In this document: one piece after another, positions 16,773 to 26,082 of the stretch
Layout of the letters: the number at the start of each line of letters is the position of its first letter
Numbering within the stretch: position 1 is the stretch's first letter
Source of the DNA: an uncultured Porphyromonas sp.
Lineage (GTDB): Bacteria; Bacteroidota; Bacteroidia; Bacteroidales; Porphyromonadaceae
Length of the DNA stretch: 64,000 bases
Assembly (NCBI RefSeq): GCF_938039215.1
Contig: NZ_CALHVI010000032.1
Span: 27,274-91,273, forward strand
Direction of reading: 5' to 3'
The notes under the pieces: model-generated
Database searches by the model: none
What the model was told of the DNA's origin: nothing
Seen by the model: only the letters and a program-made list of their open reading frames with translations
Made by a program: the position numbers and the translations under genes

Positions 16773-18344
16773 ATGCCGACCACCAAGCAAACCAAGCGAA
16801 GCCCTAAGAAGGCTCAGCCCGTCGTGCCTATGGAGCTCGATGGGCGCATACCCCCTCAAGCCCCAGACTTCGAGGAGGCTGTACTCGGTGCTATCCTCCT
16901 AGAGAAGGATGCCTATGCTCGTGTCAGCGAGAAGATCCGTCCTGAGACCTTCTATGTCAAGGCGCATGAGCTCATCTATACCGCCATGGTCACGCTGGCC
17001 ATGGCACAGCAGCCCATCGACATGCTCACCGTCACCGAGGAGCTTCGTCGCATGGGGGTACTCGAGGAGGTAGGTGATGCTTCGTACATCGCTGGGCTCA
17101 CGACCAAGGTCATGTCTACGGGTAGCCTAGAGGCACACGCAGACATCCTATACAACAAGGCCCTCAGTCGCCGTCTCATCGGTATGGCATCCTCCACGCT
17201 CAAGGGGGCCTACGATGATATCATCGACATCCAGGAGCAGATCCAGCAGGCCGAAGGCTCCCTCTTTGAGATCGCCCAGCAGAACTCTACCCGAGACTTC
17301 GTCCCCATCAATCCGCTGGTCAAGGGGGCGATCAACGAGATGCAGGTCGCAGCTAACCGTGAGGAGGGGATCAGTGGTCTTACGACAGGCTTCCCCGACA
17401 TCGACCAGATGACCTCGGGCTGGCAGAACTCCGACCTCATCATCATCGCTGCTCGTCCTGCTATGGGTAAGACGGCCTTCGTCGTCTCCATGGCTAAGTA
17501 CATGGCCGTAGACCATGGGATCCCCGTGGCGCTCTTCAACCTCGAAATGAGTGCCGTCCAGCTCGTCAAGCGTTTCCTCTCCAATGTCTGTGAGATCGAT
17601 GGGCAGAAGATCAAGAGTGGTCGCCTCAGTGAGGAGGAATGGACAAGACTAAACAATCGTATCGGGACGCTCGAGGGCGCTCCTCTCTACATCAACGATA
17701 CGCCCTCCCTCTCGGTCTTCGAGCTTCGTACCAAGGCACGTCGTCTCGTGCGTGAGCATCAGGTCAAGATCATCATCATCGACTACCTGCAGCTGATGAA
17801 TGCCAGCGGGATGAGCTTCGGCAACCGTGAGCAGGAGGTCAGTACCATCTCCCGATCGCTTAAGATGCTCGCCAAGGAGCTCAACATCCCCATCATCGCC
17901 CTCTCACAGCTCAACCGTGGCGTGGAGAATCGTGTGCAGGGAGGTGATGCCAATAGCAAGCGTCCTCAGCTCTCTGACCTGCGTGAGTCGGGTGCAATCG
18001 AGCAGGATGCCGACATCGTATGCTTCATCCATCGCCCTGAGTACTACAAGATCACAGTAGACCCCGAGTCGGGCGAATCGCTCCGAGGTGTAGGCGAATT
18101 CATCATCGCCAAGCATCGTAACGGGCCCGTGGGTGATGTGCGCCTAGCCTTCAAGGCAGACTATGCCCGCTTTGCTCCCAAGGGTGAGCTCGCTCAGCTG
18201 ACTCAGGAGGAGGGCAGCCCTCGTGGAGGTCGTCTCGGAAGAGCGGCTAAGGGGTTAGCTCCTCAGCCCGCTGGTGTACCCACACCTGCCGAACAGATCG
18301 ATCCGCTGAGTGGTCCCATCCAGCGCAACGATCCCCCATTCTAA
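16773..18344 (+). CDS. dnaB: Replicative DNA helicase DnaB
   Basis: 523 residues. N-terminal helical DnaB domain (PPQAPDFEEAVLGAILLEKDAY), a linker, then a RecA-like ATPase: Walker A AARPAMGKTAF, Walker B IIIIDYLQLM, and the DLRESGAIEQDADIV and HRNGPVGDVRLAF motifs. It unwinds DNA at the replication fork as a hexamer. The tail of about 50 residues (GGRLGRAAKG to the end) is low complexity. It probably lies in one unit with lepA upstream and the M24 peptidase downstream. Confidence 0.97.
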   Translation: MPTTKQTKRSPKKAQPVVPMELDGRIPPQAPDFEEAVLGAILLEKDAYARVSEKIRPETFYVKAHELIYTAMVTLAMAQQPIDMLTVTEELRRMGVLEEVGDASYIAGLTTKVMSTGSLEAHADILYNKALSRRLIGMASSTLKGAYDDIIDIQEQIQQAEGSLFEIAQQNSTRDFVPINPLVKGAINEMQVAANREEGISGLTTGFPDIDQMTSGWQNSDLIIIAARPAMGKTAFVVSMAKYMAVDHGIPVALFNLEMSAVQLVKRFLSNVCEIDGQKIKSGRLSEEEWTRLNNRIGTLEGAPLYINDTPSLSVFELRTKARRLVREHQVKIIIIDYLQLMNASGMSFGNREQEVSTISRSLKMLAKELNIPIIALSQLNRGVENRVQGGDANSKRPQLSDLRESGAIEQDADIVCFIHRPEYYKITVDPESGESLRGVGEFIIAKHRNGPVGDVRLAFKADYARFAPKGELAQLTQEEGSPRGGRLGRAAKGLAPQPAGVPTPAEQIDPLSGPIQRNDPPF

Positions 18345-18368
18345 CTTTCATACCATCAGATCACCACA

Positions 18369-19535
18369 ATGCGATTCCTCCATCCGGACTATCAGCTCCG
18401 TGTAGAGAAGCTCCAGCAGCTCCTCAGCCGACAGGGGATAGAAGCCCTCGTCGTCACGTCCAATGTCAACCTCCTCTACCTCTCTGGGCAGGTCTTCTCT
18501 GGACTTATCTTCGTTCCCCAGACGGGGCAGGCTCAGTTCTTCATCCGTCGCCCTCAGACGGAGCCCGAGTCAGAGACCGTGCACCACATCCGCAAGATAG
18601 AGCAGCTCACCGACTACATCGATACTGCAAAGATCAGCTCTGTAGCCCTAGAGCTTGACGAGCAGAGCTATGGGGACATCCAGCGTCAGCAGAAGCTCTT
18701 CCCCGCAGCCGAGCTACACAATGCTACGGCCCTCCTTCGTGAGGCTCGCATGGTGAAGACCCCACTTGAGATCGAGCAGATACGTCAGGGTGCCCAGCAT
18801 CATATCGCTACCTATGCCATGATCCCAAGCCTCTATCGTGAGGGGATGACCGACAGAGATCTACAGATCGAGATCGAGCGGGAGATGCGTCGTAGAGGAT
18901 CGATCGGCCTCTTCCGTTGCTTCGGATCGGCGATGGAGATCTTCATGGGTAGCCTCCTCACGGGAGATAATGCCGGAGCACCTTCGCCCTATGACTTCGC
19001 TCTAGGAGGAGCTGGTTCAGTGGCTCTTCCCCTAGGGGCTAATGGCACTCCCCTACGCCCAGGGATGGCCGTCATGATCGACATGGCAGGGAACTACGGG
19101 GTCTATTGCTCCGATATGACCCGCACCTATTCGATCGGAGAGCTCCCTGAGGAGGCTTATCGTCTGCACGAACTAAGCCGACGGATGCATCGTGAGATCA
19201 TCCAGCAGGCTGGCCCAGGTACCTCCTGCGCCACGATCTACAATGACTGCCTCACCGCTGTCAAGGAGGCTGGTGCTGAGCCGTACTTCATGGGCACGGA
19301 GCTACAGGCACAGTTCGTAGGGCATGGGCTAGGACTACAGATCAACGAACTTCCCGTCCTCATGGGACGAAGCAAAGACACGCTCCAGCCTGGGATGGTC
19401 GTAGCCTTCGAGCCTAAGTTCGTCCTCCCTCATATCGGAGCCGTAGGGATCGAGAGCACCTATCTCGTCACAGAGACGGGGATCGAGAACCTCACCCCTG
19501 CACCCGAGGAGATCATCGACCTCACCAAGCACTAA
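18369..19535 (+). CDS. M24 family Xaa-Pro peptidase-like protein
   Basis: 388 residues. An N-terminal creatinase-like domain (about 1-130) is followed by a pita-bread M24 domain. Metal ligands are all visible: Asp in MIDMAGNY, Asp in CSDMTRTY, His in VGHGLGLQINE, Glu in AFEPKF and Glu in GIEST. It likely removes N-terminal residues next to proline. It is distinct from the longer PepP-like protein at 23040, so the window holds two M24 enzymes. It is followed 8 bp later by coaD. Confidence 0.9.
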   Translation: MRFLHPDYQLRVEKLQQLLSRQGIEALVVTSNVNLLYLSGQVFSGLIFVPQTGQAQFFIRRPQTEPESETVHHIRKIEQLTDYIDTAKISSVALELDEQSYGDIQRQQKLFPAAELHNATALLREARMVKTPLEIEQIRQGAQHHIATYAMIPSLYREGMTDRDLQIEIEREMRRRGSIGLFRCFGSAMEIFMGSLLTGDNAGAPSPYDFALGGAGSVALPLGANGTPLRPGMAVMIDMAGNYGVYCSDMTRTYSIGELPEEAYRLHELSRRMHREIIQQAGPGTSCATIYNDCLTAVKEAGAEPYFMGTELQAQFVGHGLGLQINELPVLMGRSKDTLQPGMVVAFEPKFVLPHIGAVGIESTYLVTETGIENLTPAPEEIIDLTKH

Positions 19536-19543
19536 GCACGACG

Positions 19544-20035
19544 ATGAAGCGAATAGCACTCTATGCAGGGTCGTTTGACCCTTTTACCCGAGGTCATGCC
19601 GACATCGTAGCTCGAGGTCTAGATCTCTTCGATGAGGTCATCGTCGCCATCGGCACCAATGAGTCCAAGCGTAATCTCTTCACGGCGGAGGAGCGTCTCC
19701 AGCAGATCTCTCGCTACTATGCTGATGAGCCCCGAGTACGTGTCATGACCTACACGGGACTGACTGTCTCTCTAGCGCAGGAGCTCCAAGTGCAAGCACT
19801 TCTACGTGGTGTGCGCAGTAGCACAGACATGGAGTATGAGCGTACGCTAGCGGATCTCAATCGTCATATAGCTGATATGGAGACCGTCTTGCTTCCTGCC
19901 TCCCAGCAGCTGACGCACATCAGTTCGACCGTCGTGCGTGAGCTCCTTCATTATGGAGGAGATGTATCTGCCTTCCTTCCCGAGGGCTTCTCACTAAAGG
20001 TCGATCCTGCTCACCCATCAGCCACTCAAGCCTAA
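19544..20035 (+). CDS. coaD: Phosphopantetheine adenylyltransferase
   Basis: 163 residues. Nucleotidyltransferase-fold enzyme of CoA synthesis, making dephospho-CoA from ATP and 4'-phosphopantetheine. The N-terminal RIALYAGSFDPFTRGHADIV contains the GxFDPxxxGH ATP-binding motif. RGVRSSTDMEYERTLADLNR and the HISSTVVRELLHYGGDVSAFLP C-terminus (ISSTxVR) are also typical. It sits tightly packed between the M24 peptidase and the SUI1 gene. Confidence 0.97.
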   Translation: MKRIALYAGSFDPFTRGHADIVARGLDLFDEVIVAIGTNESKRNLFTAEERLQQISRYYADEPRVRVMTYTGLTVSLAQELQVQALLRGVRSSTDMEYERTLADLNRHIADMETVLLPASQQLTHISSTVVRELLHYGGDVSAFLPEGFSLKVDPAHPSATQA

Positions 20036-20039
20036 CCCT

Positions 20040-20372
20040 ATGTCTGACTGGAAGAAGCGTCTCGGTGTGCTCTATAGCACGAACCCCGACTACGAGTACA
20101 CGACCGAGAGCGAGGAAGAGCTCCCTACTCTAGCCCCCGAGCATCAGAAGCTACGCCTCTCCCTCTCACGCAAGCAACGTGGAGGTAAGGAGGTCACCCT
20201 AGTCACGGGCTTTGTCGGGACGACAGCCGATCTAGAGGCACTAGGCAAGACCCTACGCCAGCGCTGTGGAGTCGGCGGCTCGGCCAAGGACGGAGAGATC
20301 ATCATCCAGGGCGACCAGCGTCAGAAGCTCCTCACCATCCTCCACAGCCTCGGCTACCGTCAAGCCAAGTAA
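20040..20372 (+). CDS. SUI1/eIF1-like translation factor (YciH type)
   Basis: 110 residues. The SUI1 domain covers about 38-108: LRLSLSRKQRGGKEVTLVTGF, LEALGKTLRQRCGVGGSAKDGEIIIQGD and LLTILHSLGY. Bacterial YciH-type proteins resemble eukaryotic eIF1 and are thought to influence initiation fidelity on some mRNAs. It starts 4 bp after coaD, so it is in the same unit. A hairpin follows at 20424-20466. Confidence 0.92.
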   Translation: MSDWKKRLGVLYSTNPDYEYTTESEEELPTLAPEHQKLRLSLSRKQRGGKEVTLVTGFVGTTADLEALGKTLRQRCGVGGSAKDGEIIIQGDQRQKLLTILHSLGYRQAK

Positions 20373-20423
20373 TCACATACCAACACCGAGACTGAGTCTT
20401 TACTTCGGTGACATACTTCTACT

Positions 20424-20466
20424 CGAGCCCGAGCCCCCTAGTAGCATGCTAGAGGACTCGGGCTCG
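20424..20466 (+). terminator. Hairpin after the coaD-SUI1 unit
   Basis: CGAGCCCGAG (20424-20433) pairs perfectly with CTCGGGCTCG (20457-20466); there is no T-run. The remaining gap to the HU gene shows only the promoter at 20652. Confidence 0.55.
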
Positions 20467-20651
20467 CTTCATGATACCATTATATATATCCTCCCGAGCA
20501 AGCACCACACTAGAGCGACCCCACTGATCATCAGTAAGAGCTAGCACGCCCCATCATCGCCCCACCTTCAGCCCCATCATAGTTAAGAGCCATCGACGAC
20601 ACAAAGGGACAGAAAGGTACACTTTGGGTCTCTGCCCCCAGATCACCCCAC

Positions 20652-20659
20652 TACCTTTG
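20652..20659 (+). promoter_or_regulatory. HU-HIG gene 1 promoter -7 box
   Basis: TACCTTTG is an exact consensus match 67 bp before the ATG. TTTG at 20623-20626 is a poorly spaced -33 candidate. Confidence 0.55.
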
Positions 20660-20726
20660 TCTCAGGGAAAAGCCAAGAACGGTGCTTCCCACTTTTTACT
20701 AACTCTAAACTTTATTGTGATCTACT

Positions 20727-21224
20727 ATGGCACTGAAATTCAAGATCGCCAAGCGTAAGCTTTACCTTGGCAAGCGCAAGGGACAGACCGTCTACTATGC
20801 GATCCAAGAAGAACATCCACACACCAGCTGGGATGAAGTCGAAGGACGTATCACCAGCAGTACGGGGATCTCTCGTGCTGACCTACGGGCAGCCGTCATC
20901 GCTCTGCACGACATCGTCCGAGTAGAGCTCAAGGCAGGACGCTCTATTGACCTAGCTGACCTAGGGAGCTTCAAGGCCACGGCCTCAGGCAAGATGATGG
21001 ATAGCTTCGCAGCTGTATCCGCTGACACGATCCAGCATGTAGGCATCCGCTTCTTCCCGAAGCAGAAGCTCCGTAGCATCTCCAAGGAACTGAGCTTCGA
21101 GGTCGAAAAGGAGGAGCATCATCCTAGCACAAAGAAGAAGACTAAGAAACCTAGCAAACCCAAGACCGAAGGGGGAGGTAACCCTCCCTCGGGAGGCGAA
21201 GGATCGGGTCATGTAGGGATCTAA
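20727..21224 (+). CDS. HU-HIG DNA-binding protein 1
   Basis: 165 residues. An HU/IHF-like fold covers about 1-125 (EEHPHTSWDEVEGRITSSTGISRADLRAAVIALHD, VELKAGRSIDLADLGSFKA). A Lys-rich linker (KKKTKKPSKPKT) leads to a glycine-rich tail ending GSGHVGI. This is the Bacteroidota 'HU domain fused to wHTH, Ig or glycine-rich motif' family. A second member at 41621 has the same layout and GGGHVGI tail. It probably binds DNA; a specific role is unknown. It is monocistronic, with its own promoter and a following hairpin. Confidence 0.85.
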   Translation: MALKFKIAKRKLYLGKRKGQTVYYAIQEEHPHTSWDEVEGRITSSTGISRADLRAAVIALHDIVRVELKAGRSIDLADLGSFKATASGKMMDSFAAVSADTIQHVGIRFFPKQKLRSISKELSFEVEKEEHHPSTKKKTKKPSKPKTEGGGNPPSGGEGSGHVGI

Positions 21225-21247
21225 GCTTCTAGCTTCGATAGCTCTCT

Positions 21248-21288
21248 ACTCCTCATCTTCTAGGCCACTTACCTAGGGGATGAGGAGT
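21248..21288 (+). terminator. Hairpin after HU-HIG gene 1
   Basis: ACTCCTCATC (21248-21257) pairs with GATGAGGAGT (21279-21288) around a 21-nt loop; no T-run follows. Confidence 0.5.
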
Positions 21289-21462
21289 CCTCATATAGAG
21301 CTGTCCCTACACGTATATATCTAGGGGCAAAAATCTCTCCGACAGCTAGGATAAACCTTGAGGATTAACTAACTTTACGGAGATGATTCAGAGGAGTAGC
21401 CTTCTCATCAAAGGGCTACTTCACAGCCCCAAGCAACAATCAGCTCACAAATACTACAGCCT

Positions 21463-23007
21463 ATGGACAGCAACCTTTTCACCCCCGAGGATCTCTCTGA
21501 ACTACAAGAGAGAGGGATCAGCCTCGAAGAAGCCACCCTGCAGGTCGAGGAGATCAGACGGGGCTTCCCTTACCTTGAGATCTTAGCCTCCGCCTCGCTC
21601 GAGCAAGGGATCCTCCATGTCGAGCACAGCGAGGAAGTACGCTATATGGATCTATGGGAGGAGTATCTCCTCTCGGGGAAAGCCTCTGTGTACAAGATGG
21701 TACCTGCCTCAGGTGCAGCCTCTCGCATGTTCAAGATGCTCTTTGCCTTCCTAGACGCACCCTATACGACACCAGAGAAGCCTGCCGAAGAGCTCTTCTT
21801 CAGCAAGATCAATCAGTTTGCCTTCTATGAGCGACTCAACGAAGCTTGCCTTCGCAACAACTGGAAGAGCATCCCTAAGCTCATCGCCGCTGGTGAGTAC
21901 AAAGCCATCGTAGAGAACCTCCTCCTACCCAAGGGGCTAGGCTATGGAAGTAAGCCTAAGGCTCTACTCCTCTTCCACAACTACAAGGAAGGAGCTCGCA
22001 CCTCAGCTGAGGAGCATCTCGTCGAGGGGGCTCTCTACGCTAAAGATCGGGAGGGAGATGTACGCCTTCACTTCACCGTATCGCCCGAGCACCGCAAGGA
22101 GTTTGAGGCGCTCGTCACCGCCCTCCAACCCAGCTATGAGGACCACTACGGGGTACGCTACGATATTAGCTTCAGTGAGCAGCTAGCCTCGACAGATACT
22201 CTAGCTCTCCGCCCTGATGGGGAGCTCTTCCGCACCGATGAGGGGCGACTCCTCTTCCGTCCTGGGGGGCACGGAGCTTTGATCCACAACCTAGGGAAGC
22301 TCCCCGCCGATGTCGTCTTCATCAAGAACATTGACAACGTCGTCCCCGACCCTTTCAAGGGCTCTACGGTGATGTACAAGAAGTTCCTCGGCGGAGTACT
22401 CATCGCCCTACGCAATCAGATCTTTGACTACCTCCGCCTCCTCGACAAGGGGAAGCCCTCACATGCTCAGATCGAGGAGATCCTCACATTCCTACACGAT
22501 CAGCTCTCGATCACAGTCCCCAAGGATCTCAACAAGGAGGACGGCAGTGCGGTCGCTTGGATACAGGGCAAACTCAATCGCCCCATACGTGTCTGTGGGA
22601 TGGTACGCAACGAGGGTGAGCCTGGAGGTGGGCCCTTCGTCATCCGTGAGCTCGATGGTAGTAGCTCGCTGCAGATCCTCGAGAGCTCTCAGATCAATAT
22701 GAAGGAAGAGAGCCAGAGAGCCTTCTTCGAAGCTGGTGGTTACTTCAACCCCGTAGACCTCGTCTGCTCCATACGTGACTACCGAGGGCAAAACTTCGAC
22801 CTCACCCAGTATGTCAATCCCAAGACAGCATTCGTCTCTCAGAAGAGCCTCAATGGTAAGGAACTCCTAGCCCTAGAGCTCCCAGGTCTGTGGAACGGAG
22901 CTATGCACGACTGGAATACAGCCTTCGTCGAAGTGCCTCTAGATACCTTCAACCCCGTGAAGGAAGTCAATGACCTCCTCCGCACAGAGCATCAAAATCC
23001 CGCATAA
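21463..23007 (+). CDS. DUF4301 protein
   Basis: 514 residues matching the Bacteroidota DUF4301 family, with no signal peptide. Features: the VPASGAASRMFKMLFAFL segment near residue 84, RPGGHGALIHNLGKLPADVVFIKNIDNV near 272, a GMVRNEGEPGGGPF stretch near 380 and NPKTAFVSQKS near 455. The PASGAASRM and RPGGHGAL-NLG-KNIDNV combination resembles nucleotidyl-sugar-transferase loops, which suggests a cytosolic sugar-nucleotide role; this is inference only. The ATG at 21463 follows a degenerate promoter (TAACTTTA, 21370-21377). Confidence 0.85.
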   Translation: MDSNLFTPEDLSELQERGISLEEATLQVEEIRRGFPYLEILASASLEQGILHVEHSEEVRYMDLWEEYLLSGKASVYKMVPASGAASRMFKMLFAFLDAPYTTPEKPAEELFFSKINQFAFYERLNEACLRNNWKSIPKLIAAGEYKAIVENLLLPKGLGYGSKPKALLLFHNYKEGARTSAEEHLVEGALYAKDREGDVRLHFTVSPEHRKEFEALVTALQPSYEDHYGVRYDISFSEQLASTDTLALRPDGELFRTDEGRLLFRPGGHGALIHNLGKLPADVVFIKNIDNVVPDPFKGSTVMYKKFLGGVLIALRNQIFDYLRLLDKGKPSHAQIEEILTFLHDQLSITVPKDLNKEDGSAVAWIQGKLNRPIRVCGMVRNEGEPGGGPFVIRELDGSSSLQILESSQINMKEESQRAFFEAGGYFNPVDLVCSIRDYRGQNFDLTQYVNPKTAFVSQKSLNGKELLALELPGLWNGAMHDWNTAFVEVPLDTFNPVKEVNDLLRTEHQNPA

Positions 23008-23039
23008 GACTCAGATCGTAATCACAAACATCAATATCT

Positions 23040-24824
23040 ATGTCTACAATCAAAGAACGCTTGGCACTCCTGCGCCAAGAGATGAAGGCAAATGGCCTCT
23101 CGGCCTACATCATCACCTCGTCAGATGCCCACCTCAGTGAGTACACCCCTCTCAGATGGCAGGGACGCAAATGGATCAGTGGCTTCCTCGGATCGGCAGG
23201 GACTGCTGTCGTCACACTTGACCGAGCTGGGCTATGGACCGACTCACGCTACTTCCTACAGGCTGCAGAGCAGCTTGAGGGCTCGAGCTTTGAGCTCTTC
23301 AAGATGGGGATCCCTGGTGTACCTTCTATCGAGGCTTTCCTAGCTCAGGAGCTGCCTGCAGGCTCTGTCGTCGGAGCAGACGGCCTATGTCTATCCTTCG
23401 CTGAAGCTGATGACACTCAGCGCAAGCTTGCGAACTATGGCATCGAGTATCGCCTCACACAAGACCTGCTCGAGAAGGTATGGGCTGATCGTCCAGAGCT
23501 TCCCAAGAAGCCTCTCTTCCTCCACCCAGAGGAGTATGCAGGAGCAAGTGCCGCTGAGCGTATCGAGTCAGTACGTGCTGAGCTCCGCTCTCAAGGAGCT
23601 AATGCGACCATCATCACGATGATCGATGAGCTTGCCTGGGTCTTCAATGTCCGAGGCAATGATGTCCTCTTCAATCCCGTAGCCGTTGCCTTCGGCTATA
23701 TCGGCGAGAAGGAAGCTGTGATCTTCGTCCAACCAGAGAAGGTCACCGAAGAGGTCAGAGGCTATCTAGAGAAGAATGGGGTGACGATCAAGGACTACAC
23801 CGAGCTGGATAGCTTCGTATCCTCTCTGGGGGCTGATGTCCGCCTACTCGTCGATACCAAGCGTATCACCTACCACATCTATTCGCTCATCCCTGCACAC
23901 TGTCGCAAGATCGAGGGAGTATCTGTCTTGACCCATCTCAAGGCAATCAAGAACGCTACCGAGCTAGCCAACCTACGCAAGGTGATGGCTCGTGATGCTG
24001 CTGCGCTGACTCGCTTCTTCAAGTGGCTTGAGGAAGCTCTAGGCCGTGGAGAGACCTTTACCGAGTATGAGCTGGGGATCAGACTCAACGAGTTCAGAGC
24101 TCAGGATAAGCTCTTCTATGGAGATAGCTTCGGCACCATCTGCGGCTACCTCGGCAATGGAGCCATCGTCCACTACAGTGCACACCCTGAGACCTCTGCT
24201 ACAGTCCGAGGTGAAGGAGTCCTTCTCCTCGATAGCGGAGGACAATATCTGGATGGGACGACGGACATCACACGTACCATCTCTCTGAGTGCTCCCTCCG
24301 ACAAGCTCCGCACTGACTACACCCTCGTGCTGAAGGGGCATATCCAGCTGGCTCTCGTCCAGTACCTCGAAGGGACTCGTGGTAGCCAGCTCGATATCCT
24401 CGCTCGTCATGCTCTCTGGCAGGCTGGGCTGAACTATGGTCACGGGACTGGGCATGGTGTCGGCTTCTTCCTCAATGTCCACGAAGGGCCTCAGAACATC
24501 CGTACCGAAGTCAATCCTACTCCTCTAGAGCTCGGTATGATCACGAGTAATGAGCCTGGGCTCTACCGCTCCGGCGAGTACGGGATCCGCATCGAGAATC
24601 TCGTCGTCACAGAGCTACGCGAAGAGACTGAGTTCGGTCGCTTCTTCGGCTTCGAGACCGTGACACTCTGCTACCTCGACAATGCCCTAGTCAAGAAGGA
24701 ACTCCTTACCGAAGAGGAGATCGCTTGGTACAATGCTTATCAGGAACGTGTCTACCAGACCGTATCTCCCCTCCTCTCTAGCGAAGAAGCCCTCTGGCTC
24801 CGCTCTAAGACTCTCCCCCTATAG
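23040..24824 (+). CDS. Xaa-Pro aminopeptidase (M24B, long form)
   Basis: 594 residues, the three-domain aminopeptidase P layout: two creatinase-like domains (1-300), the M24 catalytic domain and a C-terminal M24-C extension (TVTLCYLDNALVKKELLTEEE). Metal ligands: LLDSGGQYLDGTTDITRT (two Asp), GHGTGHGVGFF (His), TSNEPGLY (Glu), GIRIENL (Glu). It cleaves N-terminal residues next to proline and suits a peptide-fermenting lifestyle. It starts 32 bp after DUF4301. Confidence 0.95.
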   Translation: MSTIKERLALLRQEMKANGLSAYIITSSDAHLSEYTPLRWQGRKWISGFLGSAGTAVVTLDRAGLWTDSRYFLQAAEQLEGSSFELFKMGIPGVPSIEAFLAQELPAGSVVGADGLCLSFAEADDTQRKLANYGIEYRLTQDLLEKVWADRPELPKKPLFLHPEEYAGASAAERIESVRAELRSQGANATIITMIDELAWVFNVRGNDVLFNPVAVAFGYIGEKEAVIFVQPEKVTEEVRGYLEKNGVTIKDYTELDSFVSSLGADVRLLVDTKRITYHIYSLIPAHCRKIEGVSVLTHLKAIKNATELANLRKVMARDAAALTRFFKWLEEALGRGETFTEYELGIRLNEFRAQDKLFYGDSFGTICGYLGNGAIVHYSAHPETSATVRGEGVLLLDSGGQYLDGTTDITRTISLSAPSDKLRTDYTLVLKGHIQLALVQYLEGTRGSQLDILARHALWQAGLNYGHGTGHGVGFFLNVHEGPQNIRTEVNPTPLELGMITSNEPGLYRSGEYGIRIENLVVTELREETEFGRFFGFETVTLCYLDNALVKKELLTEEEIAWYNAYQERVYQTVSPLLSSEEALWLRSKTLPL

Positions 24825-24846
24825 AGGGTCTATTCCCTGCTAAATG

Positions 24847-24885
24847 AAAATCCCCCCTTGAGCTCGATGCTCAAGGGGGGATTTT
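24847..24885. terminator. Bidirectional terminator between convergent genes
   Basis: AAAATCCCCCCTTGAGC (24847-24863) pairs perfectly with GCTCAAGGGGGGATTTT (24869-24885). A/T flanks serve both the plus-strand peptidase and the minus-strand porin-like gene. Confidence 0.93.
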
Positions 24886-24937
24886 AGTTTAGATACCTCC
24901 TCGAGGGAGGATATCTAGATCAAGGGATTAGACTTGT

Positions 24938-25627
24938 TTAGAAGACAAACCCGATCTTGAAGCCAGCCTTCACATCCGTGGAAACACCACCATAGGAAGA
25001 GGTAGACTTAGACTCATTGACGGTAGTAGTCCCATTGCTCTGAACCATAGTCGTGGAGCTCTTCCCAACAGAAGAGGTTGTTAGACCAAGACCAGCTTCT
25101 ACACCCAGATAGACGTGGGGAGCGATGTAATAGTCAGCACCCAGTAGCAGCGTACCACCAAAGACGAAGCGTGGAGCCTCCTTGACCGTTGTCGTGAGAT
25201 CCTTCGTAGTGGTCTTCTTTGAGCCTGAAGCGGAGCCAATAGCAAGCTCAGCACCTACATAAGGAGAAAGGCGATCCGTACCTCCGAAGTGGTGTTCGAG
25301 ACCGAGACCTAGCGAGAAGGCATTCGACTTGGTGACCTCTTCGTTCAGAGGATCAGAAACCTTCTTTGTAGCACCAGAATTGTTGATCCCCAGAGAAGCA
25401 CGCAGGGCGAGGTTATCCATGAGGAAATAGCGCCCCTTGAGTGCAACTGCATTCAGGCCGAAGTTAGACTCTAGGCCAACAGGTGAGTTAGCTGAGTCGA
25501 AAATCCCATTAGCAAAGAGGGTGAAGTCAGTCGTCACTTGACCAGCAAGTGGCTTGATCTCTGACTGGGCATGCGCTGATACGAGCGCAGTAGCTGCAAG
25601 AGCTACGGTCATTAGAATCTTCTTCAT
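24938..25627 (-). CDS. Outer-membrane beta-barrel protein
   Basis: 229 residues with a clear signal peptide (MKKILMTVALAATALVSAHA). The mature protein is a chain of alternating amphipathic strands (LALRASLGINNSGA, AFSLGLGLEHHFGG, LSPYVGAELAIGSASG, VFGGTLLLGADYYIAPHVYLGVEAGLGL) and ends with Phe (GFKIGFVF), as expected for an eight-stranded outer-membrane barrel. Ligand or role unknown. A textbook promoter lies upstream at 25680-25708 and it is transcribed alone. Confidence 0.88.
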   Translation of the reverse strand: MKKILMTVALAATALVSAHAQSEIKPLAGQVTTDFTLFANGIFDSANSPVGLESNFGLNAVALKGRYFLMDNLALRASLGINNSGATKKVSDPLNEEVTKSNAFSLGLGLEHHFGGTDRLSPYVGAELAIGSASGSKKTTTKDLTTTVKEAPRFVFGGTLLLGADYYIAPHVYLGVEAGLGLTTSSVGKSSTTMVQSNGTTTVNESKSTSSYGGVSTDVKAGFKIGFVF

Positions 25628-25679
25628 TGTCAGTTGTATTTATCTGAATCTCCAAGGCGTGTTTGTCCTAGAGACGAAG

Positions 25680-25708
25680 CAAAGTTAGGCAAAAAGAACA
25701 AGGCACAA
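25680..25708 (-). promoter_or_regulatory. Strong promoter for the outer-membrane barrel gene
   Basis: On the minus strand TTTG (complement of 25705-25708) and TAACTTTG (complement of 25680-25687) are 17 bp apart, a full -33/-7 match. Confidence 0.75.
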
Positions 25709-25920
25709 AATGATATGAATCATAACAAGAGATCGTTACAAACTTTGGATACTCCTATGCTTGCATGATCATCGGTCTATTTCAAAGAACTAGGCCCAAC
25801 GAAAGAGGGCACCTCCTCCAGACGTTATCTATTCTGTATAATGAGGTTACCTTCCCTTATATCAAGAATCAGCCCCCTACTCCGACGATACTCCAGAGGG
25901 AGAATCCGCCATATTTAGGT

Positions 25921-25928
25921 TATCTTTG
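25921..25928 (+). promoter_or_regulatory. Probable promoter for the DUF4919-like gene
   Basis: TATCTTTG lies 154 bp before the ATG at 26083, implying a leader of about 150 nt. The rest of the 455-bp gap (25628-26082) holds the divergent porin promoter and nothing else I can support. Confidence 0.5.
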
Positions 25929-26082
25929 TCTAGAATGGGAGGTGGACCTATCCATGTCAGAGTCCGCTCCTACGAGAAGAGAACTTTATCAGCTTCTATC
26001 CCGAAGAATAAACTATCGACCTCATCAGCACTCCATGTATCTTGGAGTCATTCCAACCGAATGAGGCAAAGTTTTAATAGTT

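Noticed and set aside
16133..16795. 220-codon minus-strand ORF
   Set aside because: Antisense to lepA; arises from codon bias in GC-rich coding DNA.
25765..26064. 99-codon plus-strand ORF before the DUF4919-like gene
   Set aside because: It spans the predicted promoter at 25921 and has low-complexity, non-conserved-looking sequence.
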